Source: Thermoactinospora rubra (GTDB lineage Bacteria; Actinomycetota; Actinomycetes; Streptosporangiales; Streptosporangiaceae). From it: a stretch of DNA of 64,000 nucleotides. This document shows, in pieces, positions 33,597-40,812 of the stretch (within the stretch, counting starts at the first letter, position 1; each line of letters begins with the position of its first letter). Made by a program: the position numbers and the translations under genes. Under the pieces are notes generated by a model, which saw nothing but the letters and a program-made list of their open reading frames with translations, was not told the origin of the DNA and made no database searches. Location: contig NZ_MSZZ01000005.1 in NCBI RefSeq assembly GCF_002093975.1, positions 310,001 to 374,000 on the forward strand, given 5' to 3'.

Positions 33597-33737
33597 AGGT
33601 TGGGTGACCCTCGGGGTGGCCGCCATGCTGCTGTGGGCCTCAGCAGGACTGTCGGTGATCGCGGACGCCATCCCGTATGTGGCCACGATGAGCCCCATCG
33701 GCGCCGACCTGGGCAGCAACGCCACCGTTGTGGACGC

Positions 33738-34864
33738 CGACGCCAAGCTCGACCACATGCCGGTGCTGGCGATCACCGGCATGCAGGAGACCGCGGTGCT
33801 GGGCACCGGCTACCAGCAGGAGGTCCACCTGGACCGGCTGTTCGACGACGTGGCGGTCTACAACGAGGTCGTCTCCACCCCCGCGCAGCTGCCCGCCCTG
33901 GCCGACATCGCCATCCGTACGGCCTGCGCCCGCCGTGGCGTGGCGCACCTGACGATCCCCAACGACATCCAGGTCGCCGACGCCGACGCCGACCCCTGGC
34001 GGCACGTCGCCCCGGCGCGGGCGCCGCAGACGGCCCCGGTCTACCTGCCTCCGCCGGCGGTGCCGCGCCAGGAGGACCTGCGGCGCGCGGCCGGGGTTGC
34101 TCAACGCCGCCGAACGGCCCGCGCTCCTGGTGGGCGCCGGGGCGCTGCACGCCCGCGAGGAGGTGCTGGCGGTCGCCGAGGCCCTGCAGGCGCCGGTGAT
34201 CAAGACGCTGCCCGGCAAGGCCGTCGTCCCGGACGACTCGCTCTACACCACCGGCGGCATCGGCCTGCTCGGCACGCGGCCGAGCGAGGAGCTGGTCGAG
34301 GACGTGGACGTGCTGTTCATGGTGGGCACGAACTTCCCCTACGCCAAGCACCTGCCGGAGCCGGGCAAGACGCGGTTCGTGCAGCTGGAGGCCGATCCGG
34401 CCCGTGCCGGGACGCGGGTGCCCACCGAGGTGCCGATGGTCGGCGACGCCAAGGAAGGGCTGGCCGCGCTGCTGAGCCCCGACCGCGACCCGATCGCCCC
34501 GCAGTACTTGGCTGGCGTGCTGGACGAGCTCGCCGCGGAGGACGCGATCATGACGTGCGACAGCGGCACGGTGGCCACCTGGGCGGCGCGGCACTGGACG
34601 ATCCGGGGCGGCCGGGAGTTCTACCTGTCGGGCAACCTGGCCTCGATGGCGCCCGGCCTGCCGTACGCGATCGCCGAGGCGCTGGCCTTCGACGGCCCGG
34701 CGCTGGTCGACGTGGACGTCAACCCCGACGAGCCGCCCATGCCCGGCAAGGTGAGCTACGACCAGGCCAAGCACTTCGCCCAGGCCTTCCTCAAGGGCCA
34801 GCCGCGGCGCGCGTCGATCGCCACCACGCTGTTCAAGGACCGGATCCAGAAACTGGGGGAGTGA
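33738..34864 (+). pseudogene. Decayed thiamine-diphosphate enzyme (PoxB-like)
   Basis: Fragments of a pyruvate oxidase/acetolactate synthase-like enzyme. The first recognisable segment is DAKLDHMPVLAITGMQ, then GTGYQQEVHLDRLFDDV. The 5' third with the N-terminal Pyr domain is absent. At about 34,095 an extra base shifts the frame, and the central FAD/NAD-like domain continues in another frame (ERPALLVGAGALHARE, FVQLEADPARAGTR). In the last domain, LASMAPGLPYAIA is joined directly to EALAFDGPALVDVDVN, so about 100 residues including the GDG...N thiamine-diphosphate motif are missing. Three independent lesions make a functional product impossible. It lies between the defence island and the biosynthetic cluster. 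Confidence 0.85.
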
Positions 34865-34910
34865 CGTGCCGCCGTCCCGATCGAAGTAGCCCAGCACCGC
34901 GAAGGCGGTC

Positions 34911-35489
34911 TCAGCTCTGGCGGCGCCGCAGGGGCATCGCCGCGTCGTCGGGCAGCGGCCCTCCTCTGTGCCGGAGCAGGTCCGCGCGCAGCTCGTCGAG
35001 CGCGGCCTGCGGATCCGGTCCGGACAGCAGGTGGATCCGCTCGGTGAGCGGGTAGAACGCGCCGCCCCCGTCGCGCGTCTCGATGACCCCGTCGGTGTAC
35101 AGCAGGATCTGGTCTCCGCTGCCGAAGGGGATCGAGTACGGCTTGGGCAGGCTCGTGGCCATGTCGCTCAGCCCGAGCGGAACGCCCTCCTCGGGGGCTT
35201 CGGCGCAGGCGATCTCGGCCACGAGCCGGACGTTGGCCAGCTCCCGCTCCCGCCGGATGCGCAGATGGCTGGCGACCATGCTGGCCAGGGTCACGCCGAC
35301 GACGGCCGCGATCGTGACCCGGTACTGCGGGCGGTCGAGCAGGCCGTTGTAGTAGGCGAGGGGCAGCGACAACACCAGGCCGGGCAACCTGGAGCCCTCC
35401 ACGGTTGCCCGCTTGACACCTGATGCGGTGAGGTGAGCCGCCCCGAAGGGCCGCCCCACGCCCGCGGCGGCCGGGGACGCGGCGTTCAT
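34911..35489 (-). pseudogene. PP2C/SpoIIE-type phosphatase with internal deletion
   Basis: About 192 residues. The N-terminal part holds a membrane segment (TIAAVVGVTLASMVASHLR) and an HAMP-like/linker start (RRERELANVRLVAEIA), as in actinobacterial membrane-bound SpoIIE phosphatases. The C-terminal part is the end of the catalytic domain (GDQILLYTDGVIETRDGGGAFYPL, ALDELRADLLRHRGG). The two are joined directly at VAEIACAEAPEEG, so about 110 residues with the first metal-binding Asp motif are gone. The ATG overlaps the accE stop, so it may still be translated as a membrane stub, but phosphatase activity is not expected. Confidence 0.7.
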
Positions 35490-35671
35490 CGCGCCCGCGA
35501 TGCGGGTCCTGCCCAGGAACGCGGTGACCAGTACGGTGACCAAACGGGTGTCCAGCCGGCCTTCCTGACCTCGGGCGCCGGCGGCGGTTGCGCCCTTCGC
35601 CTGGCCATCAGGGCGCAGACGAGCGCGCACAGCTCCTCCTCGGTGGGGTTGCCGTAGACCCGGATGTCCAT
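35486..35671 (-). CDS. accE: Acyl-CoA carboxylase epsilon subunit
   Basis: A 61-residue protein (MDIRVYGNPTEEELCALV, then ALMARRRAQPPP and a Trp-rich C-terminus, GWTPVWSPYW). This matches the small AccE/PccE subunit that stabilises the actinobacterial AccA-AccB holoenzyme: an N-terminal helix with E-E-L-A-A-L-V and a C-terminal W-rich strand. The start ATG is fused to the stop of the beta-subunit gene (TGATG), which is the usual context. The alpha subunit (biotin carboxylase/BCCP) is not in the window and is presumably the house-keeping one. It is expected to raise carboxylation rates for polyketide extender units. Confidence 0.8.
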   Translation of the reverse strand: MDIRVYGNPTEEELCALVCALMARRRAQPPPAPEVRKAGWTPVWSPYWSPRSWAGPASRAR

Positions 35672-37257
35672 CACATCGGCGGGTTTCCGTGCTTGCGGTG
35701 CGACATGGGGGCGTGCTTGGCTCGCAGCAGCCGCAGGGCCTGGGTGAGCGTGGCCCTGGTCTCCCGCGGGTCGATGATGGCGTCCACCAGGCCGCGCTCG
35801 GCGGCGTAGTAGGGGTGCATGAGGGTCCGGCGGTATTCCTCCACCAGCACGGCCCGCTTCAGGTCGGGGTCCTCGGCGGCGGCGATCTCCCGGCGGAAGA
35901 CCACGTTGGCGGCGCCCTCGGCGCCCATGACCGCGATCTCGTTGGTCGGCCAGGCGTAGGACAGGTCGGCGCCGATCGACCGGGAGTCCATGACGATGTA
36001 GGCGCCGCCGTACGCCTTGCGGATGATGAGCTGGATGCGGGGCACGGTGGCCGCGCAGTACGCGTAGAGCAGCTTGGCGCCGTGGCGGATGATCCCGCTG
36101 TGCTCCTGGTCGGTGCCGGGCAGGAACCCGGGCACGTCCACCAGGCTGACGAGCGGGATGTTGAAGGCGTCGCACATCTGGACGAAGCGCGCCCCCTTCT
36201 CGGAGGCGTTGATGTCCAGCACGCCGGCGAGCCGGAGCGGCTGGTTGGCCACGATGCCGGTGACGTGGCCGTCGAACCTGGCCAGGCCGCAGATGAGATT
36301 CTGCGCCCAGCCGGCGTGGAACTCGAAGAACTCCCCGTCGTCGACGATCTCCTGGATCAGCTCGCCCATGTCGTAGGCCTGCGCCGGATCCGACGGCACC
36401 AGGTCCAGGAGCCGGTCGTTCGGGCGGTCGGCCGGGTCGGCCGGCACCGTCGAGGGCGGCAGCTCGCGGTTGTTGGAGGGCAGCATGGACAGGAGGTACC
36501 TGACGTCCTCCAGGCAGGAGGCCTCGTCGGGGTAGACGAACGTGGCCACGCCCGACATGGTGCCGTGCACGTGGGCCCCGCCCAGGTCCTCGTGGCTGAT
36601 CTCCTCGGCGGTCACCGCCCGGACCACGTCGGGGCCGGTGATGAACATCTGGGAGATGCCGCGCACCATGAAGACGAAGTCGGTGAGCGCGGGGGAGTAG
36701 GCCGCGCCCCCCGCGCAGGGGCCGAGCATCACGCTGATCTGCGGGATCACCCCGGAGGCCCGGACGTTGCGCCGGAAGATGCCGCCGTAGCCGGCCAGCG
36801 CGGTGACGCCCTCCTGGATGCGGGCGCCGGCGCCGTCGTTCAGGCTGATCAACGGGACGCCCGCCGCCTCGGCCAGGTCCATCACTTTGTGGATCTTCTC
36901 GGCGTGCGCCTCGCCCAGGGCACCGCCGAAGATCCGGAAGTCGTGGGCGTACACCATGACCTCGCGCCCGTCCACCTGCCCCCACCCGGCGACCACGCCG
37001 TCGGTGTACGGGCGGCGGTTCTCCAGGCCGAAGCCGGTGGCGCGGTGGCGGCGGAACATCTCGATCTCCCGGAAGGAGCCTTCGTCGAGCAGGATGTCCA
37101 GCCGCTCGCGCACGGTCAGTTTGCCCTTGGCGTGCTGTTTGGACGTGGCCGACGGCTCGCCCTCCCGCACGCTCTCCCGAGTGAGCGCCAGTTCCGCGAC
37201 CCGGTCACGCATGGATTCGCGCGGCAATTTAGCGATCAGGTGTTCTTGGGTGTGCAC
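35671..37257 (-). CDS. accB: Acyl-CoA carboxylase beta subunit (carboxyltransferase)
   Basis: A 528-residue PccB/AccB-type carboxyltransferase: KLTVRERLDILLDEGSF, VAGWGQVDGREVMVYAHDF, GAGARIQEGVTALAGYGGIF (acyl-CoA oxyanion hole), MLGPCAGGAAYSPALTDF, and the biotin half DVPGFLPGTDQEHSGIIRHGAKLL with GGAYIVMDS. At the last motif Ile stands where PccB-type enzymes have the specificity-setting Asp. Ile is linked in the S. coelicolor enzymes to wider acyl-CoA acceptance. The GTG start has AGGAG seven bases upstream. Together with AccE it should make malonyl-, methylmalonyl- or ethylmalonyl-CoA for the PKS. Its promoter shares the TAGGGGT element with the PKS and UDP-sugar units, which ties it to the cluster. 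Confidence 0.9.
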   Translation of the reverse strand: MHTQEHLIAKLPRESMRDRVAELALTRESVREGEPSATSKQHAKGKLTVRERLDILLDEGSFREIEMFRRHRATGFGLENRRPYTDGVVAGWGQVDGREVMVYAHDFRIFGGALGEAHAEKIHKVMDLAEAAGVPLISLNDGAGARIQEGVTALAGYGGIFRRNVRASGVIPQISVMLGPCAGGAAYSPALTDFVFMVRGISQMFITGPDVVRAVTAEEISHEDLGGAHVHGTMSGVATFVYPDEASCLEDVRYLLSMLPSNNRELPPSTVPADPADRPNDRLLDLVPSDPAQAYDMGELIQEIVDDGEFFEFHAGWAQNLICGLARFDGHVTGIVANQPLRLAGVLDINASEKGARFVQMCDAFNIPLVSLVDVPGFLPGTDQEHSGIIRHGAKLLYAYCAATVPRIQLIIRKAYGGAYIVMDSRSIGADLSYAWPTNEIAVMGAEGAANVVFRREIAAAEDPDLKRAVLVEEYRRTLMHPYYAAERGLVDAIIDPRETRATLTQALRLLRAKHAPMSHRKHGNPPM

Positions 37258-37290
37258 CTGTTCTCCTCAGGGAAAGGAACAAGTAATCGC

Positions 37291-37346
37291 AGGATAATCA
37301 TCGCGCCGTCGCGCGGAACACCCCTAGCCCGTGGTCCCACCCCTAT
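37291..37346 (-). promoter_or_regulatory. accB promoter with paired TAGGGGT boxes
   Basis: Read leftward, ATAGGGGTG and CTAGGGGTG occur 19 bases apart. The proximal box is followed after 23 bases by TATCCT, a plausible -10, leaving a leader of about 30 bases before accB. The same box-to-hexamer geometry (22 bases) recurs before the UDP-sugar dehydrogenase and the PKS. Confidence 0.6.
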
Positions 37347-37399
37347 TGTCCGGCCGCGTTCTTGCCGGTGGCCCGGAAGGGTTCCTAGCCTTGCTCGGT

Positions 37400-38293
37400 A
37401 TGAAAGGGATAGTCCTGGCTGGGGGTTCTGGAACGCGGCTCCATCCCGCCACTCTCGCCATTTCCAAACAACTGCTTCCGGTGGCGGACAAGCCAATGAT
37501 TTATTATCCGCTGTCGGTGCTGATGCTGGCCGGCATCAAGGAGATCCTCATCATCTCGACGCCGCGCGACCTTCCGCTTTTCCAGCGGCTGCTCGGCGAC
37601 GGCTCCCAGTTCGGCCTCGACTTCTCCTATGCCGTGCAGCGCGAGCCGCGCGGCATCGCCGAGGCGTTCATCATCGGGGCCGACCACGTGGGCGACGATT
37701 CGACCGCGCTGATCCTGGGCGACAACATCTTCCACGGCCAGGCCTTCTCCCAGGTGCTCGCCGAGAACTCGCGCGACGTCGAGGGGTGCGTGTTGTTCGG
37801 ATATCCGGTGCGCGACCCGGAACGCTTCGGCGTGGCCGAGGTGGATCGGCTCGGCAGGCTCGTCTCCCTCGAGGAGAAACCCGCCCGGCCCCGTTCCGAC
37901 CGGGCGGTCACCGGCCTGTACTTCTACGCCAACGACGTCGTCGAGATCGCCAGGAGCCTGCGGCCCTCGGCGCGCGGCGAACTGGAGATCACCGACGTCA
38001 ACCGGGCCTACCTGGAGATGGGCCGGGCCAGGCTGGTCGACCTCGGCCGCGGGTTCGCCTGGCTCGACACCGGTACGCCGCAGGCGCTCCTGCAGGCCGG
38101 CCAGTACGTCAACACCATGGAGGAGCGGCAGGGCGTCCGCATCGCCTGCCTGGAAGAGGTGGCTCTCCGCATGGGGTTCATCGACGCGGAGACCTGCTAT
38201 CGCCAGGGCGCCCGGTACCGGAACTCGCCCTACGGCCAGTACGTCATGAGCGTGGCCGAGCAGCACGGGTACCGGCTTGCCATATCGGCGTGA
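37400..38293 (+). CDS. rfbA: Glucose-1-phosphate thymidylyltransferase
   Basis: A 297-residue nucleotidyltransferase: MKGIVLAGGSGTRLHPAT (nucleotide loop), ISKQLLPVADKPMIYYPLS, FIIGADHVGDDSTALILGDN, GDNIFHG (catalytic Asp), FGVAEVD, SLEEKPARPRS (EKP motif) and WLDTGTPQALLQAG. The length and motifs are those of RmlA/RfbA. It makes dTDP-glucose from glucose 1-phosphate and dTTP, the first step of deoxysugar synthesis. The start ATG was chosen by homology, and the upstream frame extension is not conserved. It runs opposite to the rest of the sugar genes and converges with the 4,6-dehydratase gene after six bases. Confidence 0.95.
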   Translation: MKGIVLAGGSGTRLHPATLAISKQLLPVADKPMIYYPLSVLMLAGIKEILIISTPRDLPLFQRLLGDGSQFGLDFSYAVQREPRGIAEAFIIGADHVGDDSTALILGDNIFHGQAFSQVLAENSRDVEGCVLFGYPVRDPERFGVAEVDRLGRLVSLEEKPARPRSDRAVTGLYFYANDVVEIARSLRPSARGELEITDVNRAYLEMGRARLVDLGRGFAWLDTGTPQALLQAGQYVNTMEERQGVRIACLEEVALRMGFIDAETCYRQGARYRNSPYGQYVMSVAEQHGYRLAISA

Positions 38294-38299
38294 GGCCCT

Positions 38300-39304
38300 T
38301 CACGACCGGGCTCCGGCGGGGACGGCGCGCGCCGAGCGCCCCTCGCCCTGCCCGTCCCGCTTGAGCGGCTCCCACCAGGAGCGATGGGTCCGGTACCACT
38401 CCACCGTCCGTCGTAGCCCGGCGGCGAAGTCGGTGCGCGGCGCGTACCCCAGCTCCCGCCGGATCTTGGTGCAGTCCAGGGAGTAGCGCCGGTCGTGTCC
38501 CGGACGGTCCGCCACCGGCAGCACCATGTCCCAGCCGGCGCCGCACGCCTCCAGCAGCAGGGCGGTGAGCTCCCTGTTGCTCAGCTCGGTGCCGCCTCCG
38601 ATGTTGTAGACCTGCCCGGGCCGTCCGCCCTGCCGTACCAGCTCGATGCCCTGGACGTGGTCGTCGACGTGGAGCCAGTCACGCACGTTGAGGCCGTCGC
38701 CGTAGAGCGGGACCGGCCGGCCGGTGAGCAGGTTGGTCACGAAGAGCGGGATGACCTTCTCCGGATGCTGGTAGGGGCCGTAGTTGTTGGAACAGCGGGT
38801 GATCCGCACGTCCAGCCCGTAGGTGCGGTGGTAGGCCAGGGCCATCAGGTCGGAGGCCGCCTTGGACGCCGAGTAGGGGGAGTTGGGGGCCAGGGGTTCG
38901 CTCTCGGTCCACGAGCCCTCGGCGATGGAGCCGTACACCTCGTCGGTGGAGATGTGCACGAAGGTCCCCACCCCGCCGGCCAGCGCCGCGTCCAGCAAGG
39001 TCTGGGTGCCCAGCACGTTGGTCCTGACGAAGCTCCCGGCGTCGGCGATGGACCTGTCGACGTGGGACTCGGCGGCGAAGTGCACGATCTGGTCGTGGTC
39101 GGCGGCCAGCTTGCCGACGAGCTCGGCGTCGCAGATGTCCCCCTGGACAAAGGTGAACTGTCCCGCTGCCTCTTTCAGGTTCGCGAGATTTCCGGCGTAG
39201 GTGAGCTTGTCCAGCACGGTGATCGAGACCCCGCGCTGCCGCGCCAGCGTACGCACGTAGTGTGAGCCGATGAATCCGGCCCCGCCGGTGACGAGGATTC
39301 TCAT
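38300..39304 (-). CDS. rfbB: dTDP-glucose 4,6-dehydratase
   Basis: A 334-residue extended SDR enzyme: the NAD loop ILVTGGAGFIGSHYVR, HFAAESHVDRSI, ISTDEVYGSI (DE catalytic pair), YSASKAASDLM (YxxxK), NNYGPYQHPEKVIPLF and the RDWLHVDDHV signature. It converts dTDP-glucose to dTDP-4-keto-6-deoxyglucose, the branch point of 6-deoxysugars. The start overlaps the stop of the 2,3-dehydratase gene by four bases. An Arg/Ala-rich tail (RSARAVPAGARS) extends the usual end slightly. Confidence 0.95.
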   Translation of the reverse strand: MRILVTGGAGFIGSHYVRTLARQRGVSITVLDKLTYAGNLANLKEAAGQFTFVQGDICDAELVGKLAADHDQIVHFAAESHVDRSIADAGSFVRTNVLGTQTLLDAALAGGVGTFVHISTDEVYGSIAEGSWTESEPLAPNSPYSASKAASDLMALAYHRTYGLDVRITRCSNNYGPYQHPEKVIPLFVTNLLTGRPVPLYGDGLNVRDWLHVDDHVQGIELVRQGGRPGQVYNIGGGTELSNRELTALLLEACGAGWDMVLPVADRPGHDRRYSLDCTKIRRELGYAPRTDFAAGLRRTVEWYRTHRSWWEPLKRDGQGEGRSARAVPAGARS

Positions 39305-40791
39305 GCGCCCACCATCTCGGCCCGGACCCCCGCCCTCTCGGTGGTCAGGCTGTAAAGGCTCGCGATGAGCGTCCTGGCCTGCACGTTCACGTAGTGGCTG
39401 TGCCGCAGCAGGCCGGCCAGCTGGTGCAGGGTCATCCAGCGGTAGTCCGGCGGCACCGGGACCGGGTCGTCCTCGCCGAGCTCGACGATCATGTAGCGGG
39501 TCTGCGCGTGGTAGAACCGGCCGCCCTCCTCCGACAGCACGGTGTCGAAGCGGACGCGCCCGGCGGGGGCGTCCAGGACGGCGTCCAGGAAGGGCGGCCG
39601 GGGCAGGGAGGGAAGCTTGGCGTAGTCGTCGGGGATGCACGAGACCGTGGGGCCGAGTTCCAGGACGTTGAGGTACCCCGGCCCGGGCTGGGCGCTGACC
39701 AGGACGTGGAGCACCCCGCCGAACTCGGCGACCAGGAAGGCGGCCAGCTCCTGGCCGCACGGCTCGATCATGGGCTGCATCCAGTGGCCCACCTCGCGGT
39801 GCCGGGTCGTCACCTCGACGCCGATCACCTTGAAGAAGGCTCCGCTCTCGTGCGCGATCTCGTCGGCGCCACGCCGCCAGTCGCGCACGGCGTTGAGCGG
39901 GATCCGCCGCGCGGTCGTCTGCTGCCGGGCGCGCACGTCGGTGATCCAGTGCAGCACCTCGTCGGTGGTGTGCAGGCTGCCGTACTCGGGGCTGCACGAG
40001 CGGAGCAAGGCGGCGTGGAACGGCGAGCCGGCGGGCGGCGCCGAGCGCACGATGCCCGGCCAGGTGCACGGCATGCAGGACAGCACGGTCCGCGCGTCCA
40101 TGTTGACCACGTTGGGCAGGGCGAGCAGGCGGTGCAGCTGGCCGATGGTCAGCCAGTGGAAGCCTTCCAGCGGCTCCACCGGGCCGGCGGCCTCGACCAC
40201 CATGTTCCGGTTGCGCTTGTGGTAGAACCAGCTCCCCTGCTCGGACTGGAGCACGTCGCTGATCACGAGCGATTCGTCGGGGTGCAGGAAGTGCTCCAGG
40301 TACGGAACCGGCTTGCCCTTGTGCACGCGGGTGTAGTTGCTCCTGGTGGCCTGCACGGTCGGCGACAGCTGCACGCCGTTGCAGTTGCCCGGCTCGTTCT
40401 TGGCCTGCATCAGGCAGTGCAGGACGCCGTCGAACTCCTTGACCAGGATGCCGAGGATGCCGATCTCGGGCTGGTTGATGATCGGCTGCGACCACGCGGT
40501 GTCCGGCCCTCGCACGTCGATGCCTTCGACCACGAAGAACTTGCCGCTGCGGTGGCGGATGTCGCCCGTGGCGGCGTCGGTCTCCCACCCGTCCAGCTCC
40601 TCCAGCGGGACCCTGGTCACGGTGGCCCGGTCCATCAGCGAGCGCTCGGCCAGCCAGGCTTCCGCCTGGGCCAGCGTTCCCAAGCCGTCGCCCGCGATGG
40701 CGGACGCGGTCACCCGCATGGCGTTGCGATGCGTCGGTGTTTTGAGTGGTTTCAGCCTGCGGCCCAGGAGGTGCGACACTTGCGCTCCCAT
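39301..40791 (-). CDS. NDP-hexose 2,3-dehydratase
   Basis: A 496-residue protein made of two tandem homologous halves, which is the NDP-hexose 2,3-dehydratase architecture. Each half has a [ST]GxFF/FKVxGxxV strand (SGKFFVVEGIDVRG and SGAFFKVIGVEVTT) and a Q-P-[IM]-I motif (WSQPIINQPEIGIL, WMQPMIEPCGQELA), then a QLSPTVQATRSNYT/ELGPTVSCIPDDYA pair and a W[LM]T[IL][GH]QL[HA] pair. With a partner 3-ketoreductase (not in the window) it makes 2,6-dideoxysugars. It sits between the LAL regulator gene, 21 bases upstream, and the 4,6-dehydratase, with which it overlaps. No clear ribosome binding site precedes ATG 40791, and MRVTASAIAG is an alternative start. Confidence 0.9.
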   Translation of the reverse strand: MGAQVSHLLGRRLKPLKTPTHRNAMRVTASAIAGDGLGTLAQAEAWLAERSLMDRATVTRVPLEELDGWETDAATGDIRHRSGKFFVVEGIDVRGPDTAWSQPIINQPEIGILGILVKEFDGVLHCLMQAKNEPGNCNGVQLSPTVQATRSNYTRVHKGKPVPYLEHFLHPDESLVISDVLQSEQGSWFYHKRNRNMVVEAAGPVEPLEGFHWLTIGQLHRLLALPNVVNMDARTVLSCMPCTWPGIVRSAPPAGSPFHAALLRSCSPEYGSLHTTDEVLHWITDVRARQQTTARRIPLNAVRDWRRGADEIAHESGAFFKVIGVEVTTRHREVGHWMQPMIEPCGQELAAFLVAEFGGVLHVLVSAQPGPGYLNVLELGPTVSCIPDDYAKLPSLPRPPFLDAVLDAPAGRVRFDTVLSEEGGRFYHAQTRYMIVELGEDDPVPVPPDYRWMTLHQLAGLLRHSHYVNVQARTLIASLYSLTTERAGVRAEMVGA

Positions 40792-40812
40792 GGTTCAGGG
40801 TGAACGGGGTTG

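Noticed and set aside
33600-33737. Membrane-protein-like stretch before the PoxB remnant
   Set aside because: There is no start signal, the hydrophobic run is short and it runs straight into the pseudogene, so it cannot be supported as a gene.
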